Below, one piece after another: positions 11,427 through 19,755 of a DNA stretch of 64,000 bases; the stretch's first letter is position 1, and each line of letters begins with the position of its first letter. Origin of the DNA: Armillaria gallica (lineage: Eukaryota > Basidiomycota > Agaricomycetes > Agaricales > Physalacriaceae); the NCBI GenBank assembly GCA_037576215.1, contig JBANDB010000003.1, positions 6,572,001 to 6,636,000 on the forward strand, written 5' to 3'. The position numbers were made by a program, and so were the translations under genes. Below the pieces are notes generated by a model. That model ran no database searches. It was not told the DNA's origin and worked only from the letters and a program-made list of their open reading frames with translations.

Positions 11427-14400
11427 TTATGGGATTTCTGTTGCTTCGTACGGCGATTTCGAGCCTGTCGAGGGGTCGTCGTTGCCACCAAACCAATCCC
11501 AGTCGAGTGCTTGGTCGTACCAGATTTTTTGACCAGTGAATGGGTCCGTATAGGACTGCCAATCTCCTGTCTCTTGTCTGGTGCGGTTCACTTTTTCTGC
11601 GAGGTATTTGTCGACTAGTTCGTCGGCATCCATGTCGTTTTCCTTTACCCAGCTGTTGGATTCGGGTCCATATCCTTTCCATTTAACGAAGTAGTCTGTA
11701 GTCCAGCGCCAGGGTTCGCCAGCCCTTCCTCGGACCTTCCGGTCTCTATGCTCGAGAACTTGCTCGATTTCATAGTGCTCCTCCCCGTCAATAAGATCGG
11801 GTGGTGGCGGAGGCGGCTGTTCCTGGTTAGGGAATGCGGGTGGCGTATAGGGTGTTAGGAGTGATTCGTTGAATACTGGATGGATACGCCAGCCTATGGG
11901 GAGTTTTAATTTGTACGCCGAAGCTCCGATCTTGGCGATGATACGGAAGGGGCCCGTTTTTTTGTCTGCAAGTTTTTTCTTCGGACGTGGGAGTGCCAGA
12001 TTGCTCGTATCGAGCCACACTTCGTCTCCCACCGAGTAATCAACTGCAGGTCTTTTCTTTTTGTCATATTGGGCTTTCATCTGGTCGGCGGCTTTCTCGA
12101 GTGCTTGCTTTGCCTCGGCGTGGATTTTCTGCATATCTGAAACAAAGGTGTTCGAGGCCGGTGTTCTAAAGGGTGCTCGGGGTCGTACGGCACCAGGGAG
12201 GACCTCGACGATATAGCCATGGGTAACCTCGAAGGGACTTTTACCCGTTGCGGAGTGGACGCGGTTATTGTGAGCGAAGGCCGCGAGAGAGAGCCATTCT
12301 ACCCAGTCATTCTGGCGGTGATTGACGAAGATCCGGAGGTATTTTTCAACCTCCTGATTCACTCGCTCAGTTTGCCCGTCAGTTTGTGGGTGGTAGGCGG
12401 TGGATACGTTTGCCTTGATTTGCAGCAAGTCATAAAGGTCTTTCATGAACTTGGATACAAACACGGAGCCTCGGTCGCTGATAACGACCTGCGGCATTCC
12501 ATGTTTGGCGTAGACTTCGTCTCGTAGGATTTTGGCCCACCCTTCCGATGACATCTCTGTAGTGCATGCGACTGGTATGATTTCTTTAGAGAAGCGATCG
12601 ACGATCATTAGGATCGCGTCGAAGCCCTTGCTCTTTGGTAAACCAGTCACCATGTCTACGGAGATATGGGTCCAAGGTCGGGAGGGTATCGTGTTGGGAT
12701 GTAGCGGTGCTGCTTTTGCTTGAGTGCTCGACTTCGTTCGTTGGCATGTTTCGCAACCGCGGACATAGTCCTCTATGTCTTTCTTCATCCTGGGCCACCA
12801 ATATTCTCGTAAGACGAGTTCTTTAGTCTTTTCTATGCCGGGGTGTCCCGCCGTGATGTGGTCGTGAACTTGCGAGACAATCTCGCCTCGTAACGCATGG
12901 TTGGAAGGAACGTAAATGCGGGAATCGTAATAGATTAACCCGTCATTCATTTTCAGTCCTCGGTCGTGGTTTAGGGAGGTCGCAATGTTCTTGTCCCATT
13001 GGTGGTGGTCAAGCGTGGCTTGCTTTATCTTGGAATGGGTTTCCTCGATAGTGGGCATGACTAGGGCCCGGAAGTGCTCGGGTTTGAGGACGATAACTTC
13101 ATCGTTGTCCTCCTTTCCTTGCTCGTGATCTGCTCTGCGACTAAGTAAGTCGGCTTTCTTGTTTGCGGTCCCGGATTTGTGGTGAAGCGTGAAGTGATAT
13201 TTGGCCAGCTCAGTTACCCACCGCGCTTGTCGCCGGTTGAGTTTCTGGGGTTTTCGGAAATACTGGAGGTTCTGGTGGTCCGTCCATATTTCGAAGTCCT
13301 GAGCTGCGCCCATCAAATAGTGCCTCCACTCGTCGAGCGCGATCATTATCGCGAGCAGCTCTTTGTCGTAAATTTCGTAATTTCGTTCTGTCGTGGTGAG
13401 GGATTTGGATAAAAATGCGACCGGGCGCCATTTTCCATCCTGCTCCTGCGTCAATACCGCACCTATCGCTCCCTCACTTGCATCTGCCTCCACGCGGAAT
13501 TTTCCTTCCTCGGTGGGTATTGCCAATACCACCTCTTCGGCTAATAGGCGTTTCAATTCTTCGAACGCGTTCTGTTGTGCTTCTCCCCATTTCCATGGAT
13601 CGTTTCCTGTTAGCTGGGTCATGGGTTTGACGACCTTGCTGTATCCCTTGATGAAACGTCGATAGAAATTGGTAAAGCCTAAGAACGACTGGAGCTGTAC
13701 TTTCTTGGTTGGTACAGGCCACTCTGCGATTCCTGCGATCTTGACTGGGTCCATGCGGATGCTTCCTTCGCTGATGATGACTCCGAGGTATTCCGTTTCC
13801 AAGGTTTCGAACTCGCATTTTTCCGCTTTTAGGAATAGCTTGTTCTTTCGGAGGAGTCTTAGAACTTCGCGCGTGATGCGGCGATGCTCTTCCCTGGTCT
13901 TGGACATGATAAGGATATCGTCAAGGTAAACGGTGACGGCGCCTGATGCAATGAGGTTTTTGAAAATGTCATTCATCATCCATTGAAAGGTGGCGGGCGA
14001 ATTGGTGAGCCCGAAGAACATGACCGTGGGTTCGAACAACCCACGATTAGTTCTAAATGCCGCCTTCCACTCGTCACCGCTTTTAATGCGCACGTTGTTG
14101 TATCCCCATCGAACGTCAAGCTTGGAAAAATACTTAGCCCCCCGCAACTTGTCCATTAGTTCTGAGATTAAGGGAAGAGGATAACGGTTTTTAATCGTCA
14201 TCTCGTTGAGTTTCCTATAATCCTGGACTGGTCGCAGCTTGCCGTCCTTCTTTTTAACGAAGAAGAATGGCGAAGCCATGGGTGACTTAGATGGTCGTAT
14301 TCGTCCACTCGAGAGATTCTCGTCTAAGAATTTGTCGAGTTCCGCTTGTTCGTTCCGGTTCAAAGGATAGACCTTGCAATCTAGATTGGCGCTTGCATTT

Positions 14401-16637
14401 GGAGTAAGTTCGATGGCGTGGTCCCACGTCTTTGGGTTAGGAAGTTCATCGAAGCTGTCTTTGTCGAACAGATCGTTGAAATCCCGACACCACTCTGGGA
14501 CCATTTCTTCGAACGTCTTAGTCTCTTTGTCTGCGTTGGCTGCGGCGGCTAAGTCATTGGCGTGATGCGCACGTATGAGGATAGCCCGCGTGAAATCTAT
14601 TGCAAGGATAGTGTCCCCTTCCTCCAGTTCCTCGTCCCATTTGTCGTCGGGATCCGCATCGGGTAACGTGAATGGGTTTTTACGGCATTCGCACCGTGCA
14701 AATGTTAATCCTCCCGTCTTCCAATTGATGATCGGATTATGCCGGGCTAACCAATCGTGACCAAGGAAGATCTCTTTATCACCGAGATCTGTTACGGCTA
14801 GATCTATTCGTTCAGAATGATCCCCGATTTTGAGTTCGATCTCGGCGTATTCGGTAATTGATCCTCCCGAGTTTTTGGTTCCGTCGGCATTATAGACTGG
14901 GATTGGAGCGGCCGTTGGTCGGGTTGGGATGTGATGTTGTTTAACGAATTTTCGATTGATGGCGCTACTGGTGCATCCGCTGTCTACCAACGCGGTTGTA
15001 GAGATCCTGGAAATTGTTCCTGGAGCCCCGAGCATGACGGGGATCACCAAGTCTTTTCCTTTATCGCTCAACGTGCTGATAAGTCGCTTTGGTTCCTGTA
15101 GCTCGTGAAGCCACCAGAGTGCGTCGATTCGCTTCATCCCCCTCATTGCTTTGATCAATGAGTCCACGACCTCTTCTGTGCGTGCCTTGTGAATCCAGTT
15201 TTTGAGAATTGCCTTTGCTTCTGACTCCGTCCGCGCTTGTACTACGCCGCGTAGAGTCCACTCTGCTCCGAATGGTTTAAGCCATTCTTTATAGGTCTGT
15301 CCCTTTGTATAGGTTCGGGACAGTTGCGGGGCCTCTTCAACCTTCGCGTCGCCCCATACGGGCGCGACTACCGTCGGTGAGGTCACCGCATTTTCTAAGT
15401 CTAAAGGGGTTAAATTAGCGTCCTTGTTCATCATGAAACTGGTAATGTCCTCGTGATCAGGTACTTCAATAAAAGCTACCTGATGCCCCCTTTGCACTGC
15501 CTGGGCGCTAGCAGCTTCCAAGCCTGCGGCTTTCTGGTCGGTCGTGGAACGGGAGTAGCTTTCCGCGAAGGCGTCTCCCTTCGGGCCCGTCTCTGTGATG
15601 ACCGGGATCCTCGTTTCATTCGGCGTTCCCCCTTCGTCGGGTCGCCCTACGTCTCGATAGGCGTTGGCAACTGATCGGGGGCACTTACCCGACTCCAGGT
15701 CGTCCTCTTGGTTCTTCAGGACCGAGGGCAATACCCCCGCTGTGTCCGTCGTCGTCTTCAGGGCGGGGAGCAAATAGACCCTTGCGTCCCTCGTCCTATC
15801 TAGGTTTGGTATCTTGGCGTCGCGATTCGTGTCGTTCGAGGCCTCGTCTTTGGATCCTAAGTCGATTATATTGCCCTTAGCTTTTCTAGGTCCAGTGTTG
15901 CGGGAGCTGGCCTCCGGTGCTGTCTTCAGAGCCCCGTCGTGGGATTTACACTCTGCAGCCTGTGAGCAAGTCTCTTTTACCAGAGGAGGTTTCGCCGAAG
16001 CTATTCCCTCGAAACTCCCTGCGCGGCAGGGACTCCGTAGAGCTGCAATTTCAGTGAGGGGACGTTTACGCGGGAGCATAGCTGTCTGCCCTCCTGCCCC
16101 ATCCGGTCGAACATTCGTCACTGCGGCCCCCCCAAGCATGGAAGGCCTCGACTGGTGCTTCGCCGTTATGATGGGTAGCGATCTGGTGGTCGCTTTGCCA
16201 TCCGCTTTCGCCTGTAATAGGTTACTTGCCAGACGCTGAGCCGATAGCTCGATGACTACCGCGCCCGTACTAGGTATCGCTTCGTTAGGCGTGGATCGAA
16301 CCGATAGCTCTGTGACTACCGCGTTCCTTGGTGTCGCTTCGTTAGGCGTAGGTAAGACCGCTTCGTTAGGCGGAATGTTGGTCGCTTCGTTAGGCGTAGG
16401 TAATACCGCTTCGTTAGGCGGAGATCGAACCGATAGCTCTGTGACTACCGCGTTCCTTGGTTGATTCAAGTTTAGTTCCTGGTCTGATTGCGAAGTCGCG
16501 GGTATATTCGAATGCGCGTTGGATACTACAGGCGATATATAAGTACAATCATGAGATGCGATAGGCGTACCAGCCGAAACTAAACCTCGGGCCGCCGAAT
16601 AGACTGAATCATCATCTAGACGGCGGTCTCTTTTCCC
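11427..16637 (-). CDS. pol: pol polyprotein (PR-RT-RH-IN-chromodomain)
   Basis: The frame has no ATG near gag; it is open back to the slippery site at 16637-16631 and should be made as a gag-pol fusion by -1 frameshifting. Counting from the codon at 16469, tandem PNEA-type repeats fill about residues 1-80. The aspartic protease has LVDSGCTSS near 494, with DSGCT in place of the usual DSGAT. Reverse transcriptase spans about 690-860 with YLDDILI near 846. RNase H has an Asp near 995 (EADASEGAIG). The integrase zinc-binding HHCC motif is near 1200-1240, and the core has D, D and E near 1270, 1330 and 1368. A chromodomain lies near 1555-1620 (DYFVKWKGYG), which should steer integration to modified chromatin. 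The fusion partner gag is in the overlapping frame upstream. Confidence 0.95.
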   Translation of the reverse strand, partial: GKRDRRLDDDSVYSAARGLVSAGTPIASHDCTYISPVVSNAHSNIPATSQSDQELNLNQPRNAVVTELSVRSPPNEAVLPTPNEATNIPPNEAVLPTPNEATPRNAVVTELSVRSTPNEAIPSTGAVVIELSAQRLASNLLQAKADGKATTRSLPIITAKHQSRPSMLGGAAVTNVRPDGAGGQTAMLPRKRPLTEIAALRSPCRAGSFEGIASAKPPLVKETCSQAAECKSHDGALKTAPEASSRNTGPRKAKGNIIDLGSKDEASNDTNRDAKIPNLDRTRDARVYLLPALKTTTDTAGVLPSVLKNQEDDLESGKCPRSVANAYRDVGRPDEGGTPNETRIPVITETGPKGDAFAESYSRSTTDQKAAGLEAASAQAVQRGHQVAFIEVPDHEDITSFMMNKDANLTPLDLENAVTSPTVVAPVWGDAKVEEAPQLSRTYTKGQTYKEWLKPFGAEWTLRGVVQARTESEAKAILKNWIHKARTEEVVDSLIKAMRGMKRIDALWWLHELQEPKRLISTLSDKGKDLVIPVMLGAPGTISRISTTALVDSGCTSSAINRKFVKQHHIPTRPTAAPIPVYNADGTKNSGGSITEYAEIELKIGDHSERIDLAVTDLGDKEIFLGHDWLARHNPIINWKTGGLTFARCECRKNPFTLPDADPDDKWDEELEEGDTILAIDFTRAILIRAHHANDLAAAANADKETKTFEEMVPEWCRDFNDLFDKDSFDELPNPKTWDHAIELTPNASANLDCKVYPLNRNEQAELDKFLDENLSSGRIRPSKSPMASPFFFVKKKDGKLRPVQDYRKLNEMTIKNRYPLPLISELMDKLRGAKYFSKLDVRWGYNNVRIKSGDEWKAAFRTNRGLFEPTVMFFGLTNSPATFQWMMNDIFKNLIASGAVTVYLDDILIMSKTREEHRRITREVLRLLRKNKLFLKAEKCEFETLETEYLGVIISEGSIRMDPVKIAGIAEWPVPTKKVQLQSFLGFTNFYRRFIKGYSKVVKPMTQLTGNDPWKWGEAQQNAFEELKRLLAEEVVLAIPTEEGKFRVEADASEGAIGAVLTQEQDGKWRPVAFLSKSLTTTERNYEIYDKELLAIMIALDEWRHYLMGAAQDFEIWTDHQNLQYFRKPQKLNRRQARWVTELAKYHFTLHHKSGTANKKADLLSRRADHEQGKEDNDEVIVLKPEHFRALVMPTIEETHSKIKQATLDHHQWDKNIATSLNHDRGLKMNDGLIYYDSRIYVPSNHALRGEIVSQVHDHITAGHPGIEKTKELVLREYWWPRMKKDIEDYVRGCETCQRTKSSTQAKAAPLHPNTIPSRPWTHISVDMVTGLPKSKGFDAILMIVDRFSKEIIPVACTTEMSSEGWAKILRDEVYAKHGMPQVVISDRGSVFVSKFMKDLYDLLQIKANVSTAYHPQTDGQTERVNQEVEKYLRIFVNHRQNDWVEWLSLAAFAHNNRVHSATGKSPFEVTHGYIVEVLPGAVRPRAPFRTPASNTFVSDMQKIHAEAKQALEKAADQMKAQYDKKKRPAVDYSVGDEVWLDTSNLALPRPKKKLADKKTGPFRIIAKIGASAYKLKLPIGWRIHPVFNESLLTPYTPPAFPNQEQPPPPPPDLIDGEEHYEIEQVLEHRDRKVRGRAGEPWRWTTDYFVKWKGYGPESNSWVKENDMDADELVDKYLAEKVNRTRQETGDWQSYTDPFTGQKIWYDQALDWDWFGGNDDPSTGSKSPYEATEIP
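16592..16637 (-). promoter_or_regulatory. -1 ribosomal frameshift signal (gag to pol)
   Basis: On the minus strand the last gag codons are GAG GGA AAA GAG ACC GCC GTC TAG, which holds the heptamer G GGA AAA (16637-16631) in the X XXY YYZ register. A slip of -1 gives GGG AAA AGA and enters the pol frame, which is open without a stop from there. Four bases later CCGCCG (16626-16621) can pair with CGGCGG (16597-16592), a 6-bp all-GC stem with a 23-nt loop that contains the gag stop. Frame arithmetic agrees for gag, heptamer and pol. Confidence 0.8.
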
Positions 16638-18832
16638 TCCTCAATCGTTGAGAGGCCTTCTATCATATCCCAGTGAGCGTTTGCGCGTCGCAAAGACTCA
16701 CCTCGGGTCGTGGACCGGGTAGGACAATCGCGCTTGAAGTGGCCTAGCTTGCCACATCCAAAGCACATTGTTTTTGCCGTGGCTTTGTCGATATTCATCG
16801 GCTGCCCGCGTCCTCCGTAGGTAGTCCCTGTAACCGTTTTCGTTGCCGGTACAGGGGCTCTAGTCTGACCACCCTGTACAGGCGTGGTCATTTTCTGTGG
16901 TCGGGCTGATGCTCCTACCGTTCCTTCTGCCTGTTTGAGGCGCCAATTGAGATCGATCCGGAGGAGGCGAGCCTTCCAAGCGGGGTAGTCGACCGGTACA
17001 TCACCGTCCGACGAGTATATCGTATTTTTGCTCGACTGACGGGCGGCCTTCTTGATTTGGTGGAGCATTACCTGGTCGTTGTTTCGTACCCCGGCGAAGT
17101 AGGCCAGTTCTTCAAATAGCTGGAAGAACCTGTCGCCGTCCTTGTGTTCCGATTGCCTTAGCTTTTCCCACTGCGCATACCTTAGCTGCGAGTCAGCATC
17201 CTTCCAGAACCTTTTATTGAGTTCCAGTTGGAACTCGTCGTAGGTTGGATACTGCTGTTCGCCGTTTGCCGTCTTTCCTATGACTTTAGCACACAACTGC
17301 CACCATTTTTCAGCGTCTCCTCCAAGTCGAGAGACGCAGAAGATGACTTTGTGCGGATGGTGGCGGAAGTGTCGGTTAAAGACGTCGAAATGCAACTCAC
17401 ACTTTAGGAAGAAGCGGGCGATGTCGTCAGAGTCCCCTACAAAGTCGTCGACCTCTTTCAAGATTCTTGGTTTGAATTCGTCGTAGGGGGCTATCGCTCC
17501 AGCTTGTAGTTCCCAAGGTATGGGCGGGTCTGGCATCGCAGGAGGCTCCGGGAATCGTGGTAGCATTACCCGTACTGGGGGAGCGGGAGGTGGCTGTGCT
17601 GGTGGTCCGCCTCCTCCGGCTCCATGACCGCCACCGGCAAAAGGTGCGTACCCGGGCTGATACGTTCCTGGTGCCGCTTGTCTGGTGGCGTAAACAAACG
17701 TATTAGTGACTCGGGGAAATGCTACCGGGGGCTCATCTGGCATTGGCTCCTGGATCTCGATTTCCTGTGCGGCTTCTTCGTAAGGGAGAAAGTTCTCTAT
17801 TACGGCATCCGGGTGTATCTGGTTCCACAGGAGGCGAGCATTTCGTTCTGCCTCGTACTGTAGAATTTCATCGGCTGGGAGATTGGCCTGTTTCCTAATA
17901 AAATAATCGTTCCCGGCTTGGGTTCTTCCCCAAACCGCGGCGAAGGGTAATTCGTAGGCGAAATAATTATAGATATCAACATAGTTTGCTTGCCTTAGCA
18001 ACGCGGGGATAGGGATCGAGGGGTCATCTTCTGTTTGCTCATAAAAATTGATGGCTTCAGTTAGCGTCATCATCGCTGGGGTAGTAGGGCGAGTGCGCCT
18101 GCTCGGAGGTCGACTCAGAGATTCCATCGATCCTGAGCCTTGGGTAGGGGGTCGAGGGACGTGCTGGTGGACTACCGACGGCGGTCGACTCGCTAGGCTC
18201 CTCTGGTGGACGCGTGAGCTCGGGCGGGGGCTGTGGTCGCTCCCTGAATCGCTGGGCGAGCTGTTCCCAGGCACTTGCTCGGGGTGGTCGGAGCGAAGAC
18301 CTTCGAGGCTGTGCTCGCCAGCCACTGCGCCTGGGGTTTGAGGGGCCGGCGACGGGTTCACCGACCTGTACAGACTCGAGTGGCGGCTCATTGGGCTGGA
18401 TAGCCTGAGGGGGCGAGTCGGGGACGGGAGCCGGGAGGTAGGCACTGTAGGGGGTGTCGAGATTATCCCAGAGCTCGCTGGCAGTGATACCGGCTGCGGG
18501 TGCTGGAGTATCGGCGGTTGCGATGGGTCGGGTGTCGCGGCCCATTGGGTGTCTCCTGCCGCGGTTGGCTCGGGGGATCGCGTCGGGTGAGGGAGTTCGA
18601 GGGACAAGCGAGGCATAGTAGGAAGCGGGATGCTCGGAGGTGATGTCGACCTCAGCCGGGCTCCTTCTGGGAGGGGTAATAGAGCTTCCCTCCGGGATCG
18701 CGGTAGAAGTCGACTCAGAAACGTCGACCGCCTCCTCGTTGTGTCGCTGTCCAGGGAAGTCGTCGAGTGAGATCGATCGGCGTGGTATGGGTGCGAAGAG
18801 TCGGGGTGGCTGCTGCTCGAGCGGGATGCCAT
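16616..18832 (-). CDS. gag: gag polyprotein
   Basis: The 738-residue frame begins with a Ser/Pro/Arg-rich region of about 380 residues. The capsid-type gag domain follows, recognisable from FVGDSDDIARFFLKCELHF, the WW in GGDAEKWWQ and the run ending FWKDADSQLRYAQWEKL (about residues 440-560). Near the C-terminus a CCHC zinc knuckle CFGCGKLGHFKRDC binds the genomic RNA. The first 258 codons or so overlap ORF0 in another frame. The stop lies inside the loop of the frameshift stem. The disordered N-terminal third may be translated differently, because the first AUG of the predicted transcript belongs to ORF0. Confidence 0.9.
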   Translation of the reverse strand: MASRSSSSHPDSSHPYHADRSHSTTSLDSDTTRRRSTFLSRLLPRSRREALLPLPEGARLRSTSPPSIPLPTMPRLSLELPHPTRSPEPTAAGDTQWAATPDPSQPPILQHPQPVSLPASSGIISTPPTVPTSRLPSPTRPLRLSSPMSRHSSLYRSVNPSPAPQTPGAVAGEHSLEGLRSDHPEQVPGNSSPSDSGSDHSPRPSSRVHQRSLASRPPSVVHQHVPRPPTQGSGSMESLSRPPSRRTRPTTPAMMTLTEAINFYEQTEDDPSIPIPALLRQANYVDIYNYFAYELPFAAVWGRTQAGNDYFIRKQANLPADEILQYEAERNARLLWNQIHPDAVIENFLPYEEAAQEIEIQEPMPDEPPVAFPRVTNTFVYATRQAAPGTYQPGYAPFAGGGHGAGGGGPPAQPPPAPPVRVMLPRFPEPPAMPDPPIPWELQAGAIAPYDEFKPRILKEVDDFVGDSDDIARFFLKCELHFDVFNRHFRHHPHKVIFCVSRLGGDAEKWWQLCAKVIGKTANGEQQYPTYDEFQLELNKRFWKDADSQLRYAQWEKLRQSEHKDGDRFFQLFEELAYFAGVRNNDQVMLHQIKKAARQSSKNTIYSSDGDVPVDYPAWKARLLRIDLNWRLKQAEGTVGASARPQKMTTPVQGGQTRAPVPATKTVTGTTYGGRGQPMNIDKATAKTMCFGCGKLGHFKRDCPTRSTTRGESLRRANAHWDMIEGLSTIEEGKETAV

Positions 18833-19007
18833 TTAAACTATTTGTAATGACTGAGGGGGTGGTTCGGTGCGCCTCTTCTTGTCGTCGGAGCTGTAGTTGC
18901 CTTGTCCTATAGCGGAACCTGACTGCAAGAATGAGGGCGATGGAGACGAGAGTGGCGCTTGGTATTCCTAGTGCGATTGCTATAATCCGAGCGTCGTCGT
19001 TCTCCAT
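18057..19007 (-). CDS. retrotransposon ORF0, predicted membrane-anchored protein
   Basis: This 316-codon frame starts 46 nt inside the 5' LTR and overlaps the start of gag by 776 nt in a different frame, the same frame as pol. Its N-terminus (MENDDARIIAIALGIPSATL, then VSIALILAVRFRYRTR) is a clear single membrane segment at about residues 8-30, followed by basic residues. The rest is Pro/Ser/Arg-rich and looks disordered. No AUG precedes it between the predicted RNA start (about 19222) and 19007, so it would be the first ORF on the transcript. Whether it is a separate product, or is joined to gag by +1 shifting or splicing, cannot be told. It is not a standard gene of Ty3 elements. Confidence 0.6.
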   Translation of the reverse strand: MENDDARIIAIALGIPSATLVSIALILAVRFRYRTRQLQLRRQEEAHRTTPSVITNSLNGIPLEQQPPRLFAPIPRRSISLDDFPGQRHNEEAVDVSESTSTAIPEGSSITPPRRSPAEVDITSEHPASYYASLVPRTPSPDAIPRANRGRRHPMGRDTRPIATADTPAPAAGITASELWDNLDTPYSAYLPAPVPDSPPQAIQPNEPPLESVQVGEPVAGPSNPRRSGWRAQPRRSSLRPPRASAWEQLAQRFRERPQPPPELTRPPEEPSESTAVGSPPARPSTPYPRLRIDGISESTSEQAHSPYYPSDDDAN

Positions 19008-19038
19008 GGACTGGGTTCTGAGGCAGAATCAGTAAAGA

Positions 19039-19051
19039 AGCTTTGAGCTAA
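19039..19051 (-). other. self-priming primer binding site
   Basis: One base inside the 5' LTR, the transcript would read TTAGCTCAAAGCT (13 nt). This is the exact reverse complement of AGCTTTGAGCTAA inside the LTR at 19222-19210 in sense, just where transcription should start. This is the arrangement of Tf1/sushi elements, where the 5' end of the mRNA folds back as primer in place of a tRNA. I did not recognise a tRNA 3' end complement here. Confidence 0.75.
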
Positions 19052-19052
19052 T

Positions 19053-19574
19053 TGTAAGACCCGAACTCCAACTAAAAGGTGAATTAGATCGGCTGTATCG
19101 CGTTCGTACAGTCACCGTCTAGCCCTTTTGGATAGTTGATGCCCAAGACTCACTTTAGGAGCTTTCCAGCGTAGTGGGGAAGTGGGAGAGTATTCGGTAT
19201 GAATAAACTTTAGCTCAAAGCTAGGGAAATACAGGCTTTGAGTAAGCTACTTATATACTAAAGTCAGGATCCGTAAAAGGTACTAAGATGAGGCTATCGT
19301 GTTAGAAAGTGAATAAGCGAGATACACGATAGCCGAGAAATAAGACGTGCTCAAGACGTGCTAAGTCGTCTTGAGTACGTGTCGCGTACGCGTTGGCCGA
19401 ATGTGACGTGTGGAGTACGTGTTGCGTACACGTCGACCGAGTGTGACGTGTTAGCGATGTGAAGATTTATGAAGGCTCCCCGGGAGTCGCGGATCTTTAG
19501 AAGATAGTGAGTCATCTTATCTTATCTGCCCGAGATAAGATAAGATGTAAGGAAAAAATGAATAAATCGTAACA
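19053..19574 (-). repeat. 5' LTR
   Basis: This is the second 522-bp LTR and, for the minus-strand element, the promoter copy. It carries TG...CA ends and the same internal hairpins as the left copy, with a near-palindromic AAGATAAGATAAGATG-type segment close to its outer end. One base difference from the left LTR was found. Confidence 0.96.
19222..19257 (-). promoter_or_regulatory. LTR TATA box and predicted transcription start
   Basis: In sense, TATATAAG (19257-19250) is followed 28 nt later by AGCTTTGAGCTAA (from 19222). If the RNA begins at or near 19222, its first 13 nt are exactly the complement of the PBS, as self-priming requires. Spacing from TATA to start is about 35 nt. The start is predicted, not measured. 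Confidence 0.6.
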
Positions 19575-19579
19575 TAGTA
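19575..19579. repeat. target site duplication, right (TAGTA)
   Basis: This copy of TAGTA matches 10345-10349 and closes the retrotransposon insertion. Confidence 0.93.
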
Positions 19580-19755
19580 ATGGTCAACGTTCAAGGAGCC
19601 CTGTTACAATCCAGCATACAAAACCTGACGATGATAAATTAATGGAAATTACAATTTGCTGACTATGTTATCTAAGTGCTACATGCAAAGGGGTCCTGAA
19701 AGTTCTAAGTGCGACATGATGCAAAGTGAACGGGAAGTGATAATATCCATAATAT

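Larger units (their letters stand above)
10350..19574 (-). mobile_element. Ty3-type chromovirus LTR retrotransposon, complete
   Basis: The element is 9,225 bp with two 522-bp LTRs and codes on the minus strand in the order ORF0, gag, pol. It has all parts of an autonomous element: TATA box, PBS, CCHC gag, protease, reverse transcriptase, RNase H, integrase with chromodomain, polypurine tract and perfect target duplication. The domain order and chromodomain place it with chromoviruses, and the self-complementary PBS points to the Tf1/sushi branch. I see no stop or frameshift in the ORFs other than the programmed junction. The LTRs differ at one position that I could find (A at about 10621 against G in the right copy), so the insertion is recent and may still be active. 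Confidence 0.96.

Noticed and set aside
16469..16469. Start of pol at its own codon
   Set aside because: The codon there is TTG, the frame is open far upstream, and the frameshift signal explains expression better.
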